From positions 64,725,389 through 64,789,388 of the forward strand of contig CM069435.1 in NCBI GenBank assembly GCA_035610365.1: 64,000 nucleotides of DNA. Direction: 5' to 3'. A program made the translations under genes and the position numbers. Below, one piece after another: positions 55,832 to 64,000 of this stretch. Source of the DNA: Aquatica leii. Taxonomy: Eukaryota > Arthropoda > Insecta > Coleoptera > Lampyridae. Numbering within the stretch: position 1 is the stretch's first letter; each line of letters starts with the position of its first letter. Under the pieces are notes generated by a model. That model was given only the letters and a program-made list of their open reading frames with translations. It had not been told where the DNA came from and ran no database searches.

Positions 55832-58800
55832 GCCTTTATTTTTATGATTTAAAAGTAAAAATACAGATTTCAACAACAATAGTATGAGGCGAAGTTCAGC
55901 TAATCAAGTTAGACAAACTTGTTAGCTGCTCTTCCACTTAACCTCGTATCGAGAAAGTAAAACTTGCTTTTACTTATCTAGGTTAATAAATATTGTTATT
56001 GTATGACTATATAAATGTATAAACAAATTACTGGTTGTGCAAATTCATTAATAGCTATACATATAAATTATCAGTTTGGGCTTATTACGGTCTTAAACTA
56101 AACTGTTCTTTATAAAGCACTGTAAACATGGCTTTTTTAAATGCATTTACAGTCAGAGATTTTAAGTGGTTTGGAATTTTGTTCAAGTATGAAGCTACCG
56201 TATATGTGAAAGATCTCTTAAATGTAGTCGTCCTGTGTGCTGGTATAGATAGTAGTGACTTGTGTCTTAAGTTTAGATGGTGAACATCTGTACGGTGTGA
56301 TATCTTTTCGTATAAGTAGTTAGGTATCTTAGTTGTAACTAATTTGTGATAAAAGGTGACAGAATGTAAAAAGCGCCTGTTTGACATATTTAACCAATTT
56401 GCATCATCCAACTTATCCGATATTTGATGCACTGTCTTAGGTATTCCATAAATTAATCTTAGACAAGCATTTTGCAGTCTTTGTATTTTCCTAGTATTGC
56501 TGTTATCAAGGCAGGGTCCATATACAATATCACAATAATTGCAATGAGATAAAACAAATGAATCGCATAGAATCTTTTTTATATGACTGTTAAGGTATAC
56601 TCGGTTTTGATAAATAATACGCAATTTTCTAAACCCTTTTTTCATAATATAGTTAACGTGCGAGTGAAATCTCAGATTGTGGTCCATAAAAAGTCCAAGA
56701 TTCCTAGTTTCTGTAGCAGTACCTACTTCTGCACCGTTTACACGTAACTTTAATTGATGTAGAAGGTTATCACGAAAGTAACGATTACAGAATAACATAG
56801 CTGTAGATTTTTGTGGATTTAGTTTTAGATGATGCGCTGAGGCCAGATTTGATAGAGTATCTAAATCTTGGTTTATTTTGTCACAAGCTTGTGTAATTTC
56901 TGAAGGTACAAATGAATAATAGAGTTGTGTATCATCGGCGTAAAAGTGACATTTGTTAAATTGTATATAGTCAGAACAGCTGGAAGTGTATACTGAGAAT
57001 AGAATTGGACTCAATATGGACCCCTGTGGCACACCAGCATGTAAGGGAAGATAAGATGATTTTTTGTTTTGATATATTACTGCTTGCTGTCGGTTAGATA
57101 AATAATTTTGGAAAAATCTAATAGCACTGGGCAGAAGACCGCAAGACTCTAAAATTGATATCAATATTTTATGATTGACAGTGTCGAAGGCTTTTGAAAA
57201 GTCCAGTAATATAAGTATTGTGGCAAGTTTTTTGTCTAAACTGTCGATAATATCATCGGTAATTTTAAGTAAAGCGGAAGTACAACCGTATCCAGACCGA
57301 AAACCTGACTGAGTTTTTGGAATCAAATTATTGTTATTTAAAAATTCCCGAAGTTGTGTATCTATAATTTTTTCTAGAATTTTTGATACTACCGGTAGAA
57401 TAGATATTGGTCTTAAGTCTTTAAGCTCTGTAGGATTATTTTTTTTAGGTAACGGTAGTACATTTGCTTTCTTCCAGCTATCTGGATATATACAGTTTTT
57501 TATGCAAAAATTAATTATGTGACAAATTATAGGTAAAATGTACGGTACGCATAGTTTAATCATACATACTGATATGCCATCGTGACCAGCGGAATTAGAT
57601 TTAATGTTTGAGATAATACGTTGTATTTCATTTTCTGATACCTGAGTAAAACTAAAATTGTCATGTGACTTAATCTGAGTGTGATATTTAAGAAAGAAGT
57701 CATTGTTATTGTTTATAGATTTGGGAACTGCATTTATAAAAAAGTTGTTTATAGTTTCGACGTTAGATAGAGATTGAGGTAAAGCTAACGTTTTTTGCTT
57801 GCTTCTTATGATATGTCTTTTTAGAGAACTCCATATTGCTTTCATGTCCTTTGCATTGTATAGATTATCAAAATATTTTTTCTTTTCTTTTCGGCATAAT
57901 TTAGTAACCTCATTTCTCATTTGGTTATACTGTTGACGGTTAAGTAAAGTTTTATTGTTTTTGTAAATTTTATATGTATAGTCCCTTTGTTGCATTAAAA
58001 ATTGTATGTGTTTGTTAAGCCAAGGAGCTGCATGTTTTGAAATTCTTGACGTTTTAATAGGAGCATGTTTATTAAAAACAGTTATTAAGTTATCGTTGAA
58101 GAAGGCTAATTTTAAGTCAATGTTAGTGATGTCATATATGTTATGCCATGGTATTTTCTCAAGATCATTATTGAAGTTGTTCTGATTGAAATTTCTGAAA
58201 CTTCGATATGTCTTGAAAAATTGTGAGTGTTTAATAGTAACAATTTTTAGTTTACAAAATATCATTTCATGATCGGATAAGTTAACAGATGGAATAGTAC
58301 CGGATTCAGTTATATTATTTGTTTTACTGGAAAGGATTAGATCTATTATTGCATTGTCTCGAGTTGGTTCATCTATAATTTGTGCTAGTTCAAGACTTTG
58401 GCAAAGTGCAATTAACTCTGAAGTTGGTTTTTCTAATTCAGAATAATCTATATTAAAATCTCCTGATATCAAAATGTTTTCCGATATTATACTGACATCT
58501 AGGAAGGAATTGTGAAAAGCATCTAAGAATTCTTCATAGAGATATCGATGTGGATTGTACACCGTACCAATAATTATCGCATAATTATTAATCTTAAGTC
58601 TTACCCAAATTTGCTCAATAGAAGTGTCAACATCTAATACTTGCGTAGTTATACTATTTTTTACATACACTCCAACACCTCCTCCGTGGTGCATTCTATC
58701 TTTTCGAAATAAGCTGTAATTTGTCAATCCTACATCGGATGTCGGTATGTCAGGTTTAAGCCATGTTTCAGTAACTGCAATTATATCAGGATTAAATTTA

Positions 58801-58915
58801 TTAGCAAAGTCTTTTAAAAGAGTTATTTTACCCCTTAAAGATCTTACATTAATGTGAACAGCCAATAATTCATTTGCACAAGTCATATTTGTTTATAGTT
58901 TGAAAGCGATATAAC
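55795..58915 (-). mobile_element. CR1-group LINE, 5'-truncated, with intact ORF2, nested in Tc1
   Basis: The unit runs on the minus strand from about 58,915 to the TTA-repeat tail at 55,795. It interrupts the Tc1 reading frame between the codons for IRVN and QVLENV. It has only about 30 bp upstream of the ORF2 start, so ORF1 is missing, and about 290 bp of 3' untranslated sequence. The intact ORF shows that this is the youngest insertion in the window. Confidence 0.75.
56085..58886 (-). CDS. LINE ORF2 protein: endonuclease and reverse transcriptase, 933 aa, intact
   Basis: The open frame of 933 codons encodes an apurinic-type endonuclease at residues 8-215 (HINVRSL at 11, ETW at 40, SGDFN at 141, SDH at 204-206) and a reverse transcriptase at about 430-720 (ADVL-like ANVLPLPKKNNP at 474, LRPISILPVVSKILEKII at 491, LLDFSKAFDTVNH at 560, AGVPQGSILSP at 617, and the catalytic FYADD at 648-652). 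A C-terminal part follows, with cysteines and histidines in CDSFVLSHCNYCDIVYG. All catalytic residues I can check are present. The enzyme would nick target DNA and copy the element RNA in place. The ATG at 58886 is the first in frame; the native protein may start earlier, because the copy is 5'-truncated. Motif style fits the CR1/Crack/Daphne group; the exact clade is unsure. Confidence 0.88.
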   Translation of the reverse strand: MTCANELLAVHINVRSLRGKITLLKDFANKFNPDIIAVTETWLKPDIPTSDVGLTNYSLFRKDRMHHGGGVGVYVKNSITTQVLDVDTSIEQIWVRLKINNYAIIIGTVYNPHRYLYEEFLDAFHNSFLDVSIISENILISGDFNIDYSELEKPTSELIALCQSLELAQIIDEPTRDNAIIDLILSSKTNNITESGTIPSVNLSDHEMIFCKLKIVTIKHSQFFKTYRSFRNFNQNNFNNDLEKIPWHNIYDITNIDLKLAFFNDNLITVFNKHAPIKTSRISKHAAPWLNKHIQFLMQQRDYTYKIYKNNKTLLNRQQYNQMRNEVTKLCRKEKKKYFDNLYNAKDMKAIWSSLKRHIIRSKQKTLALPQSLSNVETINNFFINAVPKSINNNNDFFLKYHTQIKSHDNFSFTQVSENEIQRIISNIKSNSAGHDGISVCMIKLCVPYILPIICHIINFCIKNCIYPDSWKKANVLPLPKKNNPTELKDLRPISILPVVSKILEKIIDTQLREFLNNNNLIPKTQSGFRSGYGCTSALLKITDDIIDSLDKKLATILILLDFSKAFDTVNHKILISILESCGLLPSAIRFFQNYLSNRQQAVIYQNKKSSYLPLHAGVPQGSILSPILFSVYTSSCSDYIQFNKCHFYADDTQLYYSFVPSEITQACDKINQDLDTLSNLASAHHLKLNPQKSTAMLFCNRYFRDNLLHQLKLRVNGAEVGTATETRNLGLFMDHNLRFHSHVNYIMKKGFRKLRIIYQNRVYLNSHIKKILCDSFVLSHCNYCDIVYGPCLDNSNTRKIQRLQNACLRLIYGIPKTVHQISDKLDDANWLNMSNRRFLHSVTFYHKLVTTKIPNYLYEKISHRTDVHHLNLRHKSLLSIPAHRTTTFKRSFTYTVASYLNKIPNHLKSLTVNAFKKAMFTVLYKEQFSLRP

Positions 58916-59559
58916 AGGTTTAAATAGATCCAAGTATTAGAAAATGTATTATTACCTACAATAAAGACAATTTATCCTGAAGAAGAAATGGACAACATAG
59001 TTTTAGTGCACGATAACTGCAGTATACACACAGCCCGAATGGTTAATGAACGGTTTGATGACCATCTCGAAATTCAATTGTTAACATAGCCAACAAAATC
59101 ACCTGACCTTAACCCGATTGAAAATCTTTGAGCTGCCATGGTAAAACGTTGGAATGACGTTGCATTAAATGGGGTAAGAGAAAGAAATTTGCAGGAACTA
59201 TCTCAACCTGTCACGACATCGTGGGAATCATTCCGAAATTCTCCAATTTGCGAAAATCTTGTAAATAATATGAGAAAACGTCTGTATTATTAATAATGGG
59301 TATTACAGAAAGTACTAAAGTAGCAATTTTTGTATTTTATATTATCATATGTATTATATTGTATAATACGCGTATTAAATTATATATTATCTGTATTATG
59401 TATCAAACGCATCGTTTCATTCTTAATTTTATTCATTCATACCTAAATTTAGCAAATACTTTGTAACTAAACAGTTCAATTACCTTTAAAGTAATTTGAC
59501 TACATGACTATATAAAATTGTTTTTTTGCGCTTTTAATAATTCTAAAAGTTCTTTACTT

Positions 59560-59700
59560 GAAAGATTATAAGGGTTAACGTGGTTTCTTGTCTTAGATTG
59601 TGACCACGTCCTTCTATTTCTACCTGAATGTGTCCATTTTTATTGACCGCGGCTGTACCAAGTAAAATTAAGATTTCACGAATCAACATCCAAGCGGAGA
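59560..59700 (-). other. Exon-like conserved segment, copy B, unknown protein
   Basis: The minus strand reads AWMLIREILILLGTAAVNKN then GHIQVEIEGRGHNLRQETT and LTLIIFQ before GTAAAG. It matches copy A (54,218-54,361, plus strand) at both DNA and protein level and extends the frame upstream by about 14 residues. Orientation relative to copy A is inverted, with the Tc1/LINE nest in between. The family is not recognised. Composition is less AT-rich than in the flanks. Confidence 0.45.
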
Positions 59701-59704
59701 GAAT

Positions 59705-61075
59705 AATTCTTTGAGCTAATTTTGTCTTCTAGGCATCATCGATGTTTTTTAATTTAACGTCCCAATAGCACTATCACTATACTCTACGTCTACGTCATAT
59801 TTATGAGTGTGGGTAGTGCTAAGATTTATACTACAAAAAATATATTAACATGATAAAATATGGTCTTTCTTAATAAACTTTGTTATCATAAATGTATTTA
59901 TTCTTGGTAGCCTTAGTAATCTCTACTGGTATTTTTAGCATGGTTTTCACTTCAGGTTAAATAAAATTTAGTTTTTCAACAATACAATTTAGAGTAACGG
60001 TTGTATAATAAAGCTAATGGCAAGCCGTTATAATTTCCGACAAAAACAACTTGTTTAAAACTAATTTTTTACAAACAATGCATGAAATGCGGTATTTGCG
60101 CAATTAAGTTGTTATTTCGATAGTTAATTAACCAGCAAAGATAATTAAATTAAAATTTAACTTAACCATCCTGCTTTAGACTGCCTAAAGAATCTGAAGA
60201 TATAAATAAGAATTTATCTATTTTTTTTAACAAATTTCATTTATTTTTATTTTCATATTCATTTCATGGTAATATTAGAAAAACAGCTGTTCTTTATATA
60301 CAGTGCTACAAAACTTAAACTATTAAAGTCCTTTGTCAGGTAGTATAAATTAAATTAATTTGACAATTGTAAAACGCCAATTTTTTAGTTCCCCTACAAG
60401 TTATTGTTTTTAGTTTTACAATTGTCAATTGATACAATAACGATTTGTATGTATGTAAACATGAGGTAGTTGAGCGAAATTGGTTAATATATTCTGTAGC
60501 TAAAGATGGCGTTTTGTTGCTTCTATTGTTTACTATTTAATACTGATTCAGCTGCCAATAAATGACCGAAAAAAGGTTATTCTGACTAGAGAAACCTTTC
60601 AGCCGCCAAAATGATTTTATATCATAAAAGAAATTAGACATTTAATTAAAGCAAAAGAAAATTATTGTTGTAAAATATCAGCAAATTGCAGATATAAAAA
60701 TTCAGCATCAGAGAAAAGTTCTAGAAAGAATTATGTTAGTAACTAGACTATTAGTTTTACAAATCTTTTTGAGTTTGATCCGATTATAGAAAAAAATATT
60801 AGGAGAATTTAATGCGAATCTAATAAACGACGCGTGACTTATCTAAGCAATAACGTACAAAATGAACTGATAAATTTAATTACGAACGCAATTTTTAACA
60901 AAATACAAAATATTTAGAAAATAATATGGAGAAACTTCCATTAACAATCAGAATTGTCTCTCTTGGCTCAATCTAAAGGAAATTAAAAATTCATGGCTTT
61001 TTGAATGTTTTTTTATAAATTAGTGATTAAAAAAAAAGTTTTGACGCATTTAGCTAAATTAGATTTTGAGTTAAA
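59705..61075. other. AT-rich noncoding DNA
   Basis: No gene recognised. Contains one short inverted repeat (60,360-60,428). Confidence 0.4.
60360..60428. repeat. 16-bp inverted repeat
   Basis: TTGACAATTGTAAAAC at 60,360-60,375 is the exact reverse complement of GTTTTACAATTGTCAA at 60,413-60,428, with a 37-nt loop. Possibly the tip of a MITE. Confidence 0.7.
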
Positions 61076-61079
61076 GTAG

Positions 61080-61440
61080 CTTGTTTTCTCGTAAGTCGAC
61101 AGCTAACTCAGTTGATCCCGAAGATTGAGTCGCAAGATTTGTGATGCTAGATTATAAACTAAATCTAAAAAGGCGCCAAAACGATGAGAGACTAAATTAG
61201 GGAGACATCGTTTAAATCTACCCGCAGCTGAAAAAAAAACAAATAACACGACAGAAGTGATAACACAGAATATATATTTATTTTATCACAGACAGTAGTT
61301 AAAGAAGACGAAGAAGGTACATAAGTATAATTAAATAAATTTTCCAAACAGTAGTACATGGGTCGGACAAAATATTACGCTCTGAACCGGGCAACACGTC
61401 GTACAGTAAAATGACTAACTTTCATATTCAAAGAAAGAAT
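61080..61440. repeat. Dispersed repeat, copy 2
   Basis: Second copy of the repeat at 5,215-5,575, same orientation. It contains AAAAAGGCGCCAAAACGATG and TTTATTTTATCACAGA. The two copies are clearly diverged. See copy 1 for the shared words. Confidence 0.55.
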
Positions 61441-61634
61441 GACTTTATATTAGCAAATTCAAAATTACAAAAGTGTATAAAAAAATGAAAACTTAAAGAC
61501 TCAACGGGCACTGCATAAGATTTTTGATCTAATAATTAATTGTGTTAACAAGCTGACATGTACGTACAGTCATTTTTTTGCGACCAAAAGATGTCGATGA
61601 ATGACACAATATACCAATAATACATGCGATATAG

Positions 61635-62428
61635 CTTGTTTTAAGTATGTCAGAAAGCCTCGGTGTCGTGCTACTATAGCCCAAGCATTATCAGCAGCAA
61701 TTATTGGTTGATGATATTAGTCAAAGGTATAGCTTTTACATCAAAACATTTTTTTAATTTAGTAAGTAACGTTTCACTTTTTGTATCAGTTTTCAAACAT
61801 TTAGTAAATATCCATTCTCGGAAAAATTTTTCTTTTTTTACAAATCTCACATAAGCTAAAAGTAAAGCTTGGTTTTCTGGTAATGTTGACTCGTCAAACT
61901 GTATAGAGAATTCAAATGTTTTTAAGCAGTTACATAAAGAGTTTTCTATATACTGAGCTATTTTGTTAATCCTTTTTTATATAGCATTATTACTCAGTGG
62001 AATTCTTTTTATAATATGGAAAGCTGGTTTGTGCAACACGGTGCGTATTACCTCACTTACAGCTGGTAGAATAAGCTTTTCACCGATAGTGTGCGGCTTT
62101 CCCAACTTCGCAATGATTAAAAAAATATTATAAGACGCACGCAGTCTATCGTCATCTCTCTTAGATGTTGTCCCTATGAGTTCTTGCAATGTCGGTGTTT
62201 TCAAATATTTTTCTTTGATTATTTGTAATAACGTTAAATCCTTAACTTTTTGGTTACTACTGATTTTTATTAAATGTTTCTTAAACTCAAAAAGTTTTAT
62301 TAAATCCTTTGACATCATTTTATCATATAGAAGACACAAGTTAAAGTATTTTTTTCTCGTGACGAAATAAAACCATGTTTCATATATTTAACACTGTATT
62401 GTCTGCATTTTTTCTTCGGTTCACTCAT
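61635..62428 (-). pseudogene. hAT transposase remnant (SCAND3/ZBED5-like family)
   Basis: On the minus strand the ATG at 62428 begins MSEPKKKCRQYSVKYMKHGF and SSRKKYFNLCLLYDKMMSKD, the BED-like zinc-binding start of this hAT family. A 120-codon open frame (61,977-62,339) follows, with TLQELIGTTSKRDDDRLRAS, YNIFLIIAKLGKPHTIGEKL and ILPAVSEVIRTVLHKPAFHI. After a stop it continues IAQYIENSLCNCLKTFEFSI with QFDESTLPENQALLLAYVRF (catalytic aspartate in FDEST), and an IAADNAWAIVARHRGFLTYL-like end in another frame. Homology ceases at about 61,635, so the second half, including the dimerisation domain, is missing. At least one stop and two frameshifts. Typical full length is 600-700 residues; about 260 remain. 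Confidence 0.75.
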
Positions 62429-62429
62429 A

Positions 62430-64000
62430 CTGTTATCTAAAAACGGACACAGAAAGATATAGGTAAAATAAATAAATCAAAATTTTTATTTGCAACAAAC
62501 TGCTGTTAATTATAATATTTTTTTAAGGAATGCTGAATTGTAACGCTCTCTTGAATTAATTGTTTGAGATGTAAGGATAAAAGTTTATGTAGATGTCACA
62601 TATTGTGTAAGTACTCATTGTGTACCATTTAATTAAAAAAACAGAAAATAAATAATTCACAAATTAATTAACAGCAGGATATAATAATACAGTAATATAC
62701 AGTAATAGTAAACTATAGTTGTTAGAGTGCATTATATTATATTATAACACCCAATATGTCTAACTTCTTTTACAGAATCATTAATAATATATTCTATAGC
62801 AACACATCTGTGTTAGAAAAACTTACAATGCCTTCTTGAGTTTTTAATAAAAAAGAAATCCTTAGTGAATGGTAATAGATTACTTTACTAATTACAGTAA
62901 TACATTCTTCTTTTTAATTAACTTAAACAAGAGTATAACTTCGCTTAAATAAATTTAAAATTAATAAAATATCAATTTTATTCAAATATATATACGTAAC
63001 GAAAGTACGCTATCTGCGTATTAATACAAAAAATTATACCTTTTTTTCCAAGACCAGGAAAATTTGTTGTTTGCACTTTACATCACGCATAACATAACAG
63101 AAAACTAAATTGTTGATTAGATGCACGACTCTTTTGTAGTTCATATTATAGACTAGTTAGTGCAGGTATCGGCTCTATTGCCTTCTTGTATAAACGGTAC
63201 GAAGAAACTATAAAGACTAACAGTTTTTAGAAACATTTTAACAAAACTGGCGGTACAATCACCACACGCTTAGATTAAAGTCAACACGGTATCAGCTAGA
63301 AAAAATACTTCTACAAGTTTTAAATGTTCAAACTTATAATGCAAAAGTTGTTGATTGTAATCCACTCATTGCTAACATTTAACGACAATTTTAATTAATA
63401 AAAAAATTATACTGAATTACAGAATTAATACAATTCAACAATTACTATACAATTTCAAATACAAAAGGTTAGCAAAGTTGGGTCATTGTAAATGATTCTT
63501 AATTTCTGTAGAATACGTTCTGGTAATGAGCATAATTTATTACAACAATAGCAAGTATTACGAGTTGAGGTAAAATTTATATAAGCATCTTGTTTAATAT
63601 TGAAAAACGTAGTAACAATAAAATTTGATTACTTTTACGCCGAGAAATAAAATCTTTAGGGACAACATTTTGCGTTTGTTCGCAGAAGCTTTAGTTAAAT
63701 ATTTATGAAATGTTATGTGAAACGTAAAATAATACCGCAAGCTGTATATTTCCTCGTCGCTTTAAACTAAACGTATTGCTTAACTCAAAGCAACAAAATT
63801 TAGTAGGTTTGGTTTTATAAAAAGATTGAATGAAATGTCGCATAAATAATAACTCTAAAGCAAAATTATGCATGTTTTTTTAAATCTCTTTTTTGTGAAA
63901 ATTAAATGTAATGTGATTTTTTGAATTTTTATTCGCTTAGAATCAACTGATTAAAGAAAAATAGGTTATGCTTGCTTTCAATCAGTTATGGTGATGCATT
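62430..64000. other. AT-rich noncoding DNA, nothing recognised
   Basis: Apart from a possible 5' leader of the hAT relic just after 62,430, no motif was recognised up to the window end. Confidence 0.45.

Larger units (their letters stand above)
55044..59292 (+). pseudogene. Tc1-like transposase pseudogene split by a LINE
   Basis: The ATG at 55044 opens MPKRPNQGDSALEIRSRIAA then LAEAG, a Tc1 N-terminal helix-turn-helix start. An AT-rich 200 bp with intron-like ends follows (55,120-55,317, acceptor TTACAG). A frame from 55,343 then includes SEVQIRENLGLGCSLRTIQR, RLHEVGIYNREPARK and SNVIFSDKKTFSS (first catalytic aspartate, about 55,620-55,655). It breaks at about 55,795 and resumes at about 58,925 with QVLENVLLPTIKTIYPEEEM, VLVHDNCSIHTARM (second aspartate), TKSPDLNPIENL (third catalytic site) and SWESFRNSPICENLVNNMRK, ending at a stop near 59,292. 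Few stops besides the LINE, so decay is moderate. Terminal repeats not identified. Confidence 0.75.
51858..64000 (+). other. Presumed intron or 3' flank of the receptor gene
   Basis: After the donor at 51,858 no second receptor exon could be found on the plus strand before the window ends. All recognisable coding DNA downstream is transposon-derived or of unknown origin. If the gene is intact its first intron would exceed 12 kb. Confidence 0.35.

Noticed and set aside
1-64000. CRISPR arrays, bacterial operons, ribosome-binding sites, rRNA
   Set aside because: No regularly spaced repeats with unique spacers, no dense gene array and no rRNA-like sequence; the window is eukaryotic.

Overview
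This is a 64 kb piece of a very AT-rich animal genome, almost certainly an insect. The transposon families, the split coding exon with standard GT-AG signals and the absence of any dense gene array all point to a eukaryote. A beetle or another insect with a large repeat-filled genome would fit, but nothing here fixes the order. I recognise only one likely host coding exon: the first coding exon of a class A G-protein coupled receptor at 51,664-51,857. Its remaining exons are not visible, so the rest of the window is probably intron or intergenic DNA filled with mobile-element debris of several ages.

Layout. 0-5 kb: a Crypton-like tyrosine recombinase fossil (1,926-3,288), split by a long fold-back repeat (2,356-2,974) and cut off by a DUF4817-type IS630/Tc1/mariner transposon (3,290 to about 5,100). 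5-13.5 kb: one copy of a dispersed repeat, a hAT-like end, an old gag-protease LTR retrotransposon fossil (about 8.85-10.75 kb), a mariner-like transposase remnant, a diverged tandem duplication, and a 200-bp palindrome with a hammerhead-like core that looks like a Penelope-type terminus. 13.5-23.3 kb: a terminal-inverted-repeat element, hAT pieces, an RTE-like LINE, and a Tc1 element containing a hAT piece. 23.3-28 kb: AT-rich DNA with one tRNA-like SINE candidate. 28-38.7 kb: Mutator-like pieces, two minus-strand LINE reverse transcriptase pieces, and a plus-strand LINE (32.3-36.4 kb) into which an LTR-like insertion and then a complete non-autonomous Mutator-like element have nested; then a Tc1 relic.

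38.7-48.3 kb: small hairpins, a cluster of AACCGGTT-like sites, two LINE scraps, and an unusual element of about 3 kb with roughly 200-bp inverted repeats around a decayed gene that ends in a TSO1/tesmin-like cysteine-rich domain. 48.3-54 kb: the receptor exon and, in its presumed intron, a solo LTR with a 4-bp target duplication. 54-59.7 kb: a Tc1-like element split by a young CR1-group LINE that keeps an intact 933-residue endonuclease/reverse transcriptase ORF, bracketed by two diverged inverted copies of an exon-like coding segment I cannot name. 59.7-64 kb: the second dispersed-repeat copy, a hAT transposase relic and featureless DNA.

There is no operon-like organisation. The main content is a layered insertion history. 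The best candidates for something not well described are the long-inverted-repeat element at 45.3-48.2 kb, the paired exon-like segment at 54.2/59.6 kb and the palindromic hammerhead-like unit at 12.9 kb. Reading frames were checked by eye only; family names rest on recalled protein motifs, not on searches.
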